A stretch of DNA of 22,955 nt from an uncultured Alistipes sp. (GCA_900542505.1 UQNV01000037.1:1-22955); one strand, 5' to 3'. Shown: positions 7,088 to 14,556, counted from the stretch's first letter. The notes: generated by a model not told the origin, from the letters alone. Program-made: numbers and translations.

Positions 7088-7375
7088 ATGAACCGATATA
7101 CGCTTCGACACGACCCCGCACGGCAACGCTACTCGTTCGACCTGGGCGACGAGCAGGCCGTCATCGACTACGAACGCACGGGCGACACGCTGCACATCAC
7201 CCACACCTGGGTTCCGCCCCGCTACGAAGGGCAGGGCATCGCCGGGGAGCTGGCCCGGGCAACGCTGGAGGATATCCGCGCCAACGGACTGCGGATTGTC
7301 CCCGAATGCGTCTACATCATCCGCTATCTCGAACGCTATCCCGAGTGGCGGGAGCTGGTGGCCGAACGGCCGTAA
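7088..7375 (+). CDS. Small GNAT-like N-acetyltransferase (YjdJ/COG2388 type)
   Basis: This 95-residue protein belongs to the miniature GNAT family related to E. coli YjdJ and human NATD1. The acetyl-CoA loop is recognisable as RYEGQGIAGELARA (about 51-64; G-x-G-x-A pattern). It is followed by the family tail RIVPECVYIIRYLERYPEW, in which the Pro-x-Cys and the final Pro-Glu are characteristic. The full family length is about 90-100 residues, so it is complete. The acceptor substrate is unknown for the family. It is divergent from mutY with its own -7 box, and I see nothing tying the two functionally. ATG 7088 is the only sensible start; the frame runs open further upstream through antisense mutY sequence. 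Confidence 0.85.
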   Translation: MNRYTLRHDPARQRYSFDLGDEQAVIDYERTGDTLHITHTWVPPRYEGQGIAGELARATLEDIRANGLRIVPECVYIIRYLERYPEWRELVAERP

Positions 7376-7475
7376 GGCGACGTCCATTCGCTCCTCATGC
7401 GGGGTAAGCCGACGGCAGCGGCTCCTTCATTCGGCGAACGCTTCCGCTTGCCGGGGGCAGCGGCTATTTCATCTG

Positions 7476-7549
7476 TTTTCTTCTGCTTTTCGACGGCGAA
7501 AAGCAGAAGGCAGCCGTTCCATCCTGTCACGCGGGCGGCTGCCTGCGGC
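7476..7549 (+). repeat. Imperfect direct repeat, copy 1, with 13-bp hairpin
   Basis: This 74-base unit matches 7615-7687; the last 27 bases (7523-7549 and 7661-7687) are identical. Its 5' half is a perfect hairpin: CTTCTGCTTTTCG (7480-7492), loop ACGG, CGAAAAGCAGAAG (7497-7509). A second inverted pair, GGCAGCCG/CGGCTGCC, flanks the following section. No T-run follows the stem on either strand, so it is not an ordinary terminator. Confidence 0.8.
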
Positions 7550-7614
7550 TCATATCCTCACCTTTTCTTCTGCAGAGCGCATCTTGCAAAGAAAAAGCGA
7601 CCTTCCATCATCCA

Positions 7615-7687
7615 TTTTCTCCTGCTTTTTGCCGTCGAAAAGCAGCAAAAGCCGCTCCGTCCTGTCACGCGGGCGGCTGCCTGCGGC
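7615..7687 (+). repeat. Imperfect direct repeat, copy 2
   Basis: This second copy of the 7476-7549 unit keeps a shorter hairpin, CTGCTTTT (7622-7629)/AAAAGCAG (7638-7645). The loop has changed but pairing of the 8-bp stem is retained. The 3' 27 bases are identical to copy 1. Conservation of the stem despite base changes in the loop hints at selection for structure. Confidence 0.8.
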
Positions 7688-7691
7688 CCGC

Positions 7692-7750
7692 GTGCGGCGT
7701 CGGGCAACCATGCGGGTTTGCAAGCAAACCGTCCCCGACGCTTCCCGCAC
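7692..7750. repeat. Extended nested hairpin
   Basis: Three inverted pairs are nested: GTGCGG/CCGCAC (7692-7697 and 7745-7750), GTCGGG/CCCGAC (7699-7704 and 7734-7739) and, at the tip, GGTTTGC-AA-GCAAACC (7715-7730). Together they make a long interrupted stem of about 60 bases. There is no terminal T-run. It could be a structured RNA, a cruciform or a remnant of a dispersed repeat. Confidence 0.65.
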
Positions 7751-7839
7751 CCAGGCCTGCGGCTGCCGCTTCGCCCCCATGACTCAGTCGGAGGTTTTCC
7801 GCCAACCCTAACATGAAACCAAACAGTCCCTTCCAGACG

Positions 7840-7875
7840 CGTCTCCCCCGTGCGACACGGCCGGAGGCGTTTTTT
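7840..7875 (+). terminator. Rightward intrinsic terminator
   Basis: CGTCTCC (7840-7846) pairs with GGAGGCG (7863-7869) with one G-T wobble. An inner stem CCGTG-CGA-CACGG lies within it, and six T residues follow (7870-7875). It is a strong rho-independent terminator pointing right. The nearest upstream rightward gene ends at 7375, so either that transcript has a 3' extension of about 460 bases or an unannotated RNA ends here. Confidence 0.75.
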
Positions 7876-7918
7876 CCGCTGTTCCACAACAAAAGCACAG
7901 CCCTCTTCCTCCGACAAA

Positions 7919-7950
7919 ACTGCCGCATACATTAACTGCCGCATACATTA
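7919..7950. repeat. Perfect 16-base tandem duplication
   Basis: The unit ACTGCCGCATACATTA occurs twice in succession (7919-7934 and 7935-7950) with no mismatch. It is short and lies in non-coding DNA between the terminator and the next promoter. It may be a replication-slippage duplication. Confidence 0.9.
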
Positions 7951-8065
7951 AAGAGGTGGCACAGCGCCCCACCCCTCCGCGCTCCGTCCGGTCCCCGATT
8001 CATTACGCCATCCGACCATTCTCCCGCACAGCAAGATGGAAAAGCGAAAATTTTGCTCCGAAAAT

Positions 8066-8097
8066 TTGGTTTATTTTATAAACTAATTTATATTTGC
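8066..8097 (+). promoter_or_regulatory. Strong Bacteroidetes promoter for the DUF2141-like gene
   Basis: TTTG (8066-8069), a 20-base AT-rich spacer and TATATTTG (8090-8097) match the consensus exactly. The AT-rich tract around it stands out from the GC-rich surroundings. Transcription from about 8103 gives a leader of roughly 80 bases before ATG 8182. It is the best promoter in the window and probably drives the genes at 8182 and 8653. Confidence 0.85.
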
Positions 8098-8181
8098 ATC
8101 AACAAAGCATCCCGAGCAACCGCCTGCGACCGGCCGGAGCACGGCGGCGGGAGAACGGTTAACCCTCAAAAAAACGAAGCG

Positions 8182-8601
8182 ATGAAAAAGAGAATTACCT
8201 GCATGGCCGCACTGCTCAGCGCGGCGACCGTCCTGGGGGCAAACCCGGGTATCACGATTACGAACCTTCGCTCCGACCGGGGAAGACTCCTCTGGATGCT
8301 CGCCGAGGCAAACGGCCAGAGCCACCAAGGCATGGAGACCCCTTCGTCCGGCGCGGCAACCATCGCCATCGCGGGAATCAGTTCCGACTCGGCCACACTC
8401 TACGCCTACCACGACGAGAACGGCAACTACGCGCTCGACCGCCGCGAGGACGGAATGCCAGCCGAAGGGTGCTGCACCCACACCATCCGTCGCGAGGAGC
8501 TGGCCGAGGGCGTCCGTCTGGAGCTGCGCTACGAATTCGGCAGGAAGACCCGCCAGGAGGCTCCGCAGCAGGAGACGGCAGCGGCGCACACGACCAAATA
8601 A
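8182..8601 (+). CDS. DUF2141-like secreted protein
   Basis: This 139-residue protein has an N-terminal signal peptide (MKKRITCMAALLSAATVLGA, probable cleavage near residue 20). The mature part looks like the DUF2141 beta-sandwich family: ITITNLRSDRGRLLWML at the start, then a diagnostic YAYHDENGNYALD segment and GMPAEG. DUF2141 proteins are exported, about 140-150 residues long and of unknown biochemical role. The tail (RQEAPQQETAAAHTTK) is hydrophilic and probably disordered. ATG 8182 is preceded by an A-rich leader. It lies 51 bases upstream of the first membrane-protein gene with no promoter between, so co-transcription is likely, but I know of no functional link. Confidence 0.75.
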   Translation: MKKRITCMAALLSAATVLGANPGITITNLRSDRGRLLWMLAEANGQSHQGMETPSSGAATIAIAGISSDSATLYAYHDENGNYALDRREDGMPAEGCCTHTIRREELAEGVRLELRYEFGRKTRQEAPQQETAAAHTTK

Positions 8602-8652
8602 CCCTCCATCCCTATACCGACCAACCGTTATCAACCGCAAAACGACAACACC

Positions 8653-9303
8653 ATGGAAGAGAAACAACTCGATGCCCGGGAGAGCATCGAACTCATCACC
8701 CGCATGATTCGCAACACGCGCCAGCGCCTCGAGCGCAATGCCGGACGCCCGTTCCTCGTCTGGGGCTACACGACCGTCGCCGTCTCGCTGCTCAACTATG
8801 CGCTCAACATCGCCGGAGCCGACCCGGCATGGAGCCTCACATGGTTCCTCATACCCCTGCTCGGAGTGGTGCTCATGCGGCTCTTTCCCACAAGGAAGAG
8901 CACCGAGCCGCGCACCGAAATCGACCGTATCGTCAACGCTCTATGGCTCGTCTGCTCGCTGGCGCTCATTCCGATTTTCATCCTCGCGCTGTTCCACGGC
9001 CACTCCTACCGCCCGAGCCTCTTTGCGCTCATCACCCTGGTGATGTCCATCGGCACCGCCTCGACGGGGCTCATCGTCCGCTCGAAGGTCTACACCGTCG
9101 CCGGCCTGCTCGGCATGGCGGGAACGGCCGCCCTTGCCCTGTGGGACTTCACGCTCAAGCAACTCGCCCGGACACAGGAGGTCGACAGCTTCATGCTCAA
9201 CAACGAGATTCTGATTTTCGCCGCCATCTTCGTCGTGATGATGGTCATTCCGGGCCACATCATCAACTTCCAGAACCGGCGCGAGGAGGCAGGCCGGAAG
9301 TGA
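8653..9303 (+). CDS. Six-TM membrane protein, paralogue of the next gene; unknown function
   Basis: The 216-residue protein has a charged cytosolic N-terminus (residues 1-32, predicted helix ESIELITRMIRNTRQRLER). About six membrane helices follow near 33-54, 62-78, 92-114, 121-142, 145-164 and 185-204, and the tail is basic. It is related to the protein encoded at 9403-10053: same length, same N-terminal ELI-x-R and G-x-x-F-x-x-WG motifs, and a Pro-Gly in the last helix. I do not recognise a named family with a known function; similar proteins next to small winged-helix regulators are common in Bacteroidetes. Function is not assigned. Confidence 0.75.
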   Translation: MEEKQLDARESIELITRMIRNTRQRLERNAGRPFLVWGYTTVAVSLLNYALNIAGADPAWSLTWFLIPLLGVVLMRLFPTRKSTEPRTEIDRIVNALWLVCSLALIPIFILALFHGHSYRPSLFALITLVMSIGTASTGLIVRSKVYTVAGLLGMAGTAALALWDFTLKQLARTQEVDSFMLNNEILIFAAIFVVMMVIPGHIINFQNRREEAGRK

Positions 9304-9373
9304 CCTCACGCCCTCGCCGGCCTGCGACGCCCTTTCCGGAGCCGCAACCCTACGACAAACAGAAAGAAATGCA

Positions 9374-9381
9374 TACCTTTG
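9374..9381 (+). promoter_or_regulatory. -7 box upstream of the second membrane-protein gene
   Basis: TACCTTTG fits TAnnTTTG and lies 21 bases before ATG 9403, within the 99-base gap between the two paralogues. No clear -33 element is seen. It suggests the second paralogue and the winged-helix gene can be transcribed independently of the first. Confidence 0.5.
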
Positions 9382-9402
9382 TACCGTAAACTCCGCTTTC
9401 CG

Positions 9403-10053
9403 ATGAATACCGAAAACAAAGATAGCCGTCAACTCACCGAACGGGAGGCGTTCGAGCTCATCGCCCGCGTCTTCGACCGCAACATGCGCCGCATGAACTT
9501 CGTAAGCGGCGAGCTCTTCATCGCGTGGGGAGCGCTCGCAGCGCTGACCGCCCTGGCCGAATATGCCCTGCTCCGCTGGACGGGCACGCCGCAGGTGCTC
9601 TGGAGCGCCATCATTCCCTTCACCGCATGCTACCTCTTCACCGTCGGGCGAAACCGCCGCAAGGGCATCGTCCGCACGGGATTCGACGACCTGCTGCTGC
9701 TCGTCTGGGGCTTCCCGGCGATGACGGCACTCGCCTCGGTCGCCTATGCCGTCATCACTCCCGAGAACACCGTCAACCCCGCAGGAATCGTCCAGCTGCT
9801 CTTCTCGGGCGCACTGATGGTCACCTCGGAATTCTTCCGCGGCAAGGGAAGCAACCAGTCGGGGTCGTTTGCCGCACTGGTCGGTCTGGGAATGGCCGGC
9901 TTCATCGCGACATTCTCCTTCACCTTCCGCACACCGTTCGACTTCATATCAGGCGAATGGCTGCTGCAACTGGCGCTCTGGTGCACGCTGCTGGTGCTGC
10001 TGCCCGGTGTCATTCTCCGTCATATAGCACGCAAACCATGTTCAAGGAGCTGA
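9403..10053 (+). CDS. Six-TM membrane protein, paralogue of the previous gene; unknown function
   Basis: This 216-residue protein has exactly the length of its upstream paralogue and the same plan: a charged N-terminal helix (EAFELIARVFDRNMRRM), the GELFIAWG motif at 36-43, about six membrane segments and a basic C-terminus after a Pro-Gly in the last helix. ATG 9403 (MNTENKDSRQ) is preferred to an ATG at 9379, which overlaps the -7 box. Its last 16 bases overlap the start of the winged-helix gene at 10038, implying coupled translation and a shared role. Function is unknown; a membrane sensor or modulator for the regulator is one possibility. Confidence 0.75.
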   Translation: MNTENKDSRQLTEREAFELIARVFDRNMRRMNFVSGELFIAWGALAALTALAEYALLRWTGTPQVLWSAIIPFTACYLFTVGRNRRKGIVRTGFDDLLLLVWGFPAMTALASVAYAVITPENTVNPAGIVQLLFSGALMVTSEFFRGKGSNQSGSFAALVGLGMAGFIATFSFTFRTPFDFISGEWLLQLALWCTLLVLLPGVILRHIARKPCSRS

Positions 10054-10325
10054 ATCCCCTGCTGCACTCCGAGCTGCGGCTCGCCGTGATGTCGATACTC
10101 ATCGGTGTCGAGAGTGCCGACTTCGTCTTCCTGCGCACGGAAACGGGAGCGACGGCCGGCAACCTCTCCGTGCAGCTGGACAAGCTCGCCAAGGCCGGAT
10201 ACATCGAAATCGAGAAGAGCTTCCGCGGCAAGATGCCCCGCACCCTCTGCCGCATCACCGACGCCGGCCGCGACGCATTCGGCGAATATGTCGATGCGCT
10301 CCAAAGCTACATCCGCCCCCGCTAA
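10038..10325 (+). CDS. Small winged-helix DNA-binding regulator
   Basis: This 95-residue protein is a single winged helix-turn-helix domain of the HTH_34/MarR-ArsR-like kind. LNPLLHSELRLAVMSIL forms the first helix, TAGNLSVQLDKLAKAGYI the recognition region, and FRGKMPRTLCRITDAGRDAF the wing and last helix. It has no separate sensor domain. The gene overlaps the upstream membrane-protein gene by 16 bases. Such regulators commonly repress their own operon, so control of the membrane pair is a fair inference. A strong hairpin follows 55 bases after the stop codon. Confidence 0.88.
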   Translation: MFKELNPLLHSELRLAVMSILIGVESADFVFLRTETGATAGNLSVQLDKLAKAGYIEIEKSFRGKMPRTLCRITDAGRDAFGEYVDALQSYIRPR

Positions 10326-10380
10326 TCGCCGCCCGCCGACGGCTCACCGGAGGCCGCGCGGCACAAAGTCCCGAGACGAC

Positions 10381-10412
10381 CGAGGGGCGCACCTCAAACG
10401 GTGCGCCCCTCG
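10381..10412. terminator. Hairpin between convergent operons, probable bidirectional terminator
   Basis: CGAGGGGCGCACC (10381-10393) and GGTGCGCCCCTCG (10400-10412) form a perfect 13-bp stem with a 6-base loop. It sits between the converging winged-helix gene and the LysO gene. Neither side has a true T-run (CCATTTCAT to the right), so termination efficiency is uncertain. Position and stem strength make it the likely shared terminator. Confidence 0.65.
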
Positions 10413-10434
10413 CCATTTCATGGCCGCAAGGCCC

Positions 10435-11385
10435 CTACAACCGGCAGAAGAGTGTTACAAGGAACGGAACGCTGAAATCGAGCGCACAGCCGTGAAAGAT
10501 GGAAAGGACGACATAGCGCCGCCCTGCCGCGCGCGTAATGACGGGCAGCGTCGTGTCGAACGTCGTCGCTCCGCCGATGGAGATGGCCGCCAGCGGACCG
10601 GCCCACCGCGCAACAAGGGGCACGGCAAGCAGCGTGAAGATTTCGCGCATGATGTTGCACAGCAACGCCACGGTTCCCAGCTCGACACTGCGCAAATCGG
10701 CAATGAAGATGCTCGAAAGCGAATAGTATCCGAAGCCGGCTCCCACCGCAAAGCCGTCGGTCGGAACAAGCCCCTGCACGAGCAGCGCCGCCGCACCGGC
10801 CCCGCCGATGGAGCCCAGCGCGGTCATCAGGGGAAGCCACGCCATGCGCGAATCGAGGCGCCGGATTTGCGCCGGCAGTGATTTGTCGGCGCCGAGCGTA
10901 ACCCCCACCGAGAACATCAGCGCATAGAGCACCCACGTCGCAGCACCACCCTCGATGAAGGTCCGGGGGACCCATCCGCCGAGACCGACGACGCATCCCG
11001 CGACGAAGAACCCGACAATGACCAGACTGCCCCGCAATGCCGACCAGAGCGACGCCGCCCCATCGGCCGCGTCGACCTCGCCCCGGCCGCCGCAATCGGT
11101 CTCGCCGGCACGCTCCATGGCGGCACGACGCTTCACCCCGCGCCAAAGCAGCCACGCCAGGAGGATGCTGCCTGCGGTAGAGCCGGCAAAAAGCACGAAG
11201 GCACTCCATCCGAGCGTCGGCAGGCCGCCCACGACATCGGGGTCGGAGCCCACCTCAACGCCCAACAGAAAGAGCAGCAGCCAGATGATGCACGTCACCA
11301 CACGCCCCACAAAGGCGAGACGCCATCGCGAGCACACACGGCCCACGACGACGCCTCCTGCCAGAACTGCAAAGACCTTCAGCAT
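10435..11385 (-). CDS. lysO: LysO-type lysine exporter (DUF340)
   Basis: The 316-residue inner-membrane protein has about eight membrane segments and two halves joined by a hydrophilic loop (about residues 85-115). It resembles E. coli LysO/YbjE, which exports L-lysine and thialysine; that protein is about 299 residues. Recognisable family stretches are LLLFLLGVEVG, ALMFSVGVTLG, GAGFGYYSLSSIFI and GGATTFDTTLPVI. ATG 11385 (MLKVFAVLAGG) is chosen because it lies one base after the stop codon of the AsmA-like gene; an earlier in-frame ATG at 11406 would overlap that gene. It is last of three leftward genes, and the grouping with AsmA and an acetyltransferase gives no clear metabolic story. No lysine riboswitch is visible upstream. 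Confidence 0.85.
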   Translation of the reverse strand: MLKVFAVLAGGVVVGRVCSRWRLAFVGRVVTCIIWLLLFLLGVEVGSDPDVVGGLPTLGWSAFVLFAGSTAGSILLAWLLWRGVKRRAAMERAGETDCGGRGEVDAADGAASLWSALRGSLVIVGFFVAGCVVGLGGWVPRTFIEGGAATWVLYALMFSVGVTLGADKSLPAQIRRLDSRMAWLPLMTALGSIGGAGAAALLVQGLVPTDGFAVGAGFGYYSLSSIFIADLRSVELGTVALLCNIMREIFTLLAVPLVARWAGPLAAISIGGATTFDTTLPVITRAAGRRYVVLSIFHGCALDFSVPFLVTLFCRL

Positions 11386-11386
11386 G

Positions 11387-14098
11387 TCACTCCCCCTGCG
11401 ATGCAAGTTTGTCTATCTGCGCCTCGGCCTCGGCCACCAGCTTGTCTGCCTGCCGGCGCGCCTCCTCGACAAGTTTGTCGCCCGCCTTCTCGGCGGCAAG
11501 TTTCGCTATGGGGTTCTTCGCCGCCTCGACCAGTTTCGCACGCTGCTCCCCGGCTGCGGCCACCAGCTTCTCGCCCGCCTTGCGCGCCTCCTCGCGCAGC
11601 TGCTCGGCCTGCTTCTGAACGGCCTCCGAGAGCGAATCGCCGCCCGTGAGCTTCTGCACCTGCTCGTCGATGAGGTTGCGGGCCGCCTCCTCGACCGCCT
11701 CCTTGACGCCGATAGTCACCTTCGGGTCGGTGAACGTGCCGCCGATGCCGACGTTGACCTTCGAAAGCACGCCGCCCGTAGCCGAAGCCGGCAGCGCCAC
11801 CTTCGCCGCATAGTCGATGCTCTGGTCGAGTCCCGTCGAGCCCGAAAGCGTCACGGTCACGTCGCCCATCTTCAGGTCGAAGGGCTGCGTGGTGACGCGT
11901 CCCTGGCGGATGGCGAAGGGAATGACCACATCCTTGGCGCGGATGGTGCTCAGCGCATCGTTGCCGAGCGTCTTGGCCAAAAGTTCGAAGGCCTTGAGCT
12001 GTTCGATGCGGATGTCGGCCGAGCGGAGCTCACCCTGCGCATCGAGCGACATGAGGTCGGGCTCCATCGCCGCATCGAGGTTCATCTTCATGTCGAGCGA
12101 CATGGAATAGACGCCGCCCGCCGTCTCGAAGAGCGGCACGATGCGCTTGACCATATCGAGCTGCTCGAAGGTGCGGGCATAGGAGGCGTCGGTGAAACCG
12201 AGCTTGAATGCCAGTGCCGGACGCAGGGGGTCGGCCGCCGTCGAGTAGCTGCCCGAAGCGGTCAGCGAGCCGTCAAAGGCCTTCATGCGCAGCCCGTCGA
12301 GCGAAAGGATGCCGTCGGCAACGCGCACCTCGCCGGAGAGCTGCTCGATGACCATCTTTCCGTAGAGGAGCTTCTCCACCTCGGTACGCAGCGAAAGATT
12401 GAGGTTGCGCGGAACCTCGACCGCCTGCCCGGCGACCGCGTCGTCCCCGGCCGGGGCCTCCTCAGCGGCGGGCTCTTCGGCCGCTTCGCCTTCGGTCGTG
12501 TCGGACGCGGAGAGCGAAGCGAGGATTTCATTGAGGTCCAGCAGCTTCGAATTGACGTAGAGGCGCCCTGAGAGCGTTGCCCCGCGCAGCAGATAGTCGA
12601 TGTAGTCGGTCAGCTGGCCGTTGGCCGCGAGGTCGCTGCCGCCGACGGTGAGTGTCAGCTCGCCGAGGGTCATGGACTGGGGCGAGATACCCGCAGCGGC
12701 ACGCTTGAGGCGGATTTCGGGCAACCCCGGAAGTTGCGCGTCGACATTCTCGACGACGAAATGACCCGAGGCCGAAATCTGTTCGTAGCGCCGCTGCTCG
12801 ACGTCGGACATCCGTCCTGCGGCACTCAGGTCGGCCCGAATGAGCCCCTTGAGCGACACCTCCTTGTCGAGCGGATAGACTTCGCCGATATCGGACAGGT
12901 CCAGCTTGCCCTCGAGCGTCGCACGCAACTGCGGGTCGCTCACGAGCGACGTACCGTAGAAGGTCGCCGAAAGCGAATTGTCGCCCATGCGAAGGCCGAA
13001 GGTCGGGATGTCGACCACCGTGCGGTCCATCACACCGCCGGGATTCGAGACCCGCGCCTCGATGTTGATGTCCGAAACCGACTTGGGAAGCGATGCATAC
13101 TGGAATCCGCCCTCACGCACGCCCAGCTCGAGGCCGAAGGCCGGCAGCTCGGCTCCGCGCAGTTCGCCCTTGGCCCAGAGTGCCAGCGTCAGCTCGCCCG
13201 AGGCCGAAAGCCCACGGTAGTTGCGCGTATAGAAGGCCGGGATGAGCGAGAGCACATCCTTGAATTCCACCCGGTCGCACCCCAGACGGAGGTCCATCGC
13301 CACGGCATCGTCGTCGAGCTGCGCCCAACCGTCGAGCGTCGCCTGGATGGCATTCAGCCGCAGCATGTTGTCCCGCAGTTCGAATCGGCTCTGCTCGAGG
13401 TCGGCCGAGACGTCGGCCCGCAGTTCGATTTCGGCATCGCTCAGCAGCGTCACCACGCCCGACGAGAAGGTCGTTGCCGAGGTGCGCAACCGCAGGTCGA
13501 GGTCGCTCTGTGCCGCCGAGAAATCGCCCCGAAGGCGCAGCATCGGAAGTGCGGTCCGGAACACCGTCCGCGTCGAATCGTCGACATACGACAGCGAGGC
13601 GTCGTCGATACGGAAGTCGCGCACCGACAGGCGGAAGGCCGATGCCTCACCGTCGGCCGGCTCCTCCGGGGAGACCTCCTCCGCGGCAGGCTGCTCCTCC
13701 GAGGGTTTCATCAGTTCCCAGTTGACGCGACCGTCGGAGAGTTTGTGCGCACGCAGGTCGGGCCTGGAAACAAGCACCTTGCGCACCTCCAACCCGTCGT
13801 CGCCGAGCAGCGACCAGGGGTCGACCACCACCGACAGACGCCCTACCGAGGCGATGGTATCCCCCTCGAAGGGCCCGACACCCACGAGCGTTACCCCCTT
13901 CAACTCGAGCGAAGCGTTGGGGAAGTGGCGCAGCAGGCTGATGCCCAGCCGCTCGAAATCCAGCCGCGGCACGAGCATCGCATTGGCCTCGGTGCGGACC
14001 ACTTCGGCGATTTTTCCGCGCAGGAACATCGGGGCCGTCAGGACGACCACCAACAGGACGGCAACGACCGTCACCGTGATTTTCAGCAGTTTCTTCAT
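11387..14098 (-). CDS. AsmA-family envelope protein
   Basis: The 903-residue protein has one N-terminal membrane anchor (MKKLLKITVTVVAVLLVVVL), then a long periplasmic beta-rich repeat body. The AsmA N-terminal pattern is clear: LDFERLGISLLRHFPNASLE (about 47-66). The AsmA_2-type C-terminal domain is at about 600-790 (DGSLTASGSYS, KMNLDAAMEPDLMSLDAQG). AsmA-like proteins are thought to bridge inner and outer membranes and carry phospholipids. An Ala/Glu/Asp/Pro-rich insert (about 515-545) looks disordered. The last 100 residues form an amphipathic Ala/Glu/Lys helix with recurring AxKLVxEA units. ATG 14098 overlaps the acetyltransferase stop (ATGA), and the LysO gene begins one base after its own stop. 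Confidence 0.88.
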   Translation of the reverse strand: MKKLLKITVTVVAVLLVVVLTAPMFLRGKIAEVVRTEANAMLVPRLDFERLGISLLRHFPNASLELKGVTLVGVGPFEGDTIASVGRLSVVVDPWSLLGDDGLEVRKVLVSRPDLRAHKLSDGRVNWELMKPSEEQPAAEEVSPEEPADGEASAFRLSVRDFRIDDASLSYVDDSTRTVFRTALPMLRLRGDFSAAQSDLDLRLRTSATTFSSGVVTLLSDAEIELRADVSADLEQSRFELRDNMLRLNAIQATLDGWAQLDDDAVAMDLRLGCDRVEFKDVLSLIPAFYTRNYRGLSASGELTLALWAKGELRGAELPAFGLELGVREGGFQYASLPKSVSDINIEARVSNPGGVMDRTVVDIPTFGLRMGDNSLSATFYGTSLVSDPQLRATLEGKLDLSDIGEVYPLDKEVSLKGLIRADLSAAGRMSDVEQRRYEQISASGHFVVENVDAQLPGLPEIRLKRAAAGISPQSMTLGELTLTVGGSDLAANGQLTDYIDYLLRGATLSGRLYVNSKLLDLNEILASLSASDTTEGEAAEEPAAEEAPAGDDAVAGQAVEVPRNLNLSLRTEVEKLLYGKMVIEQLSGEVRVADGILSLDGLRMKAFDGSLTASGSYSTAADPLRPALAFKLGFTDASYARTFEQLDMVKRIVPLFETAGGVYSMSLDMKMNLDAAMEPDLMSLDAQGELRSADIRIEQLKAFELLAKTLGNDALSTIRAKDVVIPFAIRQGRVTTQPFDLKMGDVTVTLSGSTGLDQSIDYAAKVALPASATGGVLSKVNVGIGGTFTDPKVTIGVKEAVEEAARNLIDEQVQKLTGGDSLSEAVQKQAEQLREEARKAGEKLVAAAGEQRAKLVEAAKNPIAKLAAEKAGDKLVEEARRQADKLVAEAEAQIDKLASQGE

Positions 14099-14547
14099 AA
14101 CGCAACTTTATTCAAATCGAAGCGGAAGAGCGTCGTCTCCACCTCTTCGAACCCACATTTACGATAGAGCGCATGCGCCGCCACGCGGGCCGGATTCGAG
14201 GTGAGCGACACGCTCCGCGCACCGACGCTGCGGGCATGGGCGAGCGCCGCCTCGACAAGCATGCGCCCCGCGCCTCGGCCCCGCTCCCGGGCATCGACCA
14301 CCACATCCTCGACCCAGGCCTTGCGGCCCGACGGAACATCGTACCACACCAGCGCCAGCAGGCCGACGATACGCCCGTCGTCCACCGCCGCAAAGAGCGC
14401 CGTACGCTCATCGCCGACCATCGCCCGAAGCCGCCCGGCCTCCGGCGCGGCAAGCCCCGGCGCAAGCTGCGGCAGCAGCCGTCCGAAAGCCTCCCCGAGG
14501 TCGGGTGCAACCCGGCTCATCCGTCGAATTTCCAAAGACATAGCCAT
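14095..14547 (-). CDS. GNAT-family N-acetyltransferase
   Basis: This 150-residue protein is a standard GNAT fold. Motif A, the acetyl-CoA pyrophosphate loop, is RERGRGAGRMLVEAAL (R/Q-x-x-G-x-G/A at about 86-101). It is preceded by AWVEDVVVDA (strand 4) and followed by SLTSNPARVAAHALYRKCGFEEV (motif B, with the typical AxxLYxxxGF). The substrate is unknown. The start may be ATG 14547 or ATG 14541 (MSLEIRR); the -7 box at 14564-14557 is so close that the message would be nearly leaderless. Its stop overlaps the AsmA start by 4 bases, making it the first gene of a leftward three-gene operon. Confidence 0.85.
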   Translation of the reverse strand: MAMSLEIRRMSRVAPDLGEAFGRLLPQLAPGLAAPEAGRLRAMVGDERTALFAAVDDGRIVGLLALVWYDVPSGRKAWVEDVVVDARERGRGAGRMLVEAALAHARSVGARSVSLTSNPARVAAHALYRKCGFEEVETTLFRFDLNKVAL

Positions 14548-14556
14548 TATTTTCTA

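Larger units (their letters stand above)
7376..8089. other. Long gene-free region with repeats and hairpins
   Basis: About 700 bases hold no credible gene. Several frames stay open (for instance 7397-7816 rightward), but the translations are made of repeated, low-complexity, Arg/Pro-rich segments with no family resemblance. The content is a pair of roughly 74-base imperfect direct repeats, several long hairpins, a terminator at 7840-7875 and a 16-base tandem duplication, each listed separately. Short fragments such as GGCAGCGGCT recur at several places, suggesting a patchwork of degenerate repeats. Dispersed occurrence elsewhere in the genome is likely but not visible here. Confidence 0.6.

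Noticed and set aside
7397..7816. A 139-codon rightward frame that ends shortly before the terminator at 7840
   Set aside because: It translates two repeat copies (FSTAKSRR and VTRAAACG repeated), has no signal, domain or start-site support, and looks like non-coding repeats.
10381..10412. The 13-bp hairpin as an attachment site or small RNA
   Set aside because: It sits symmetrically between convergent operons with no integrase or promoter nearby, so a terminator role is simpler.
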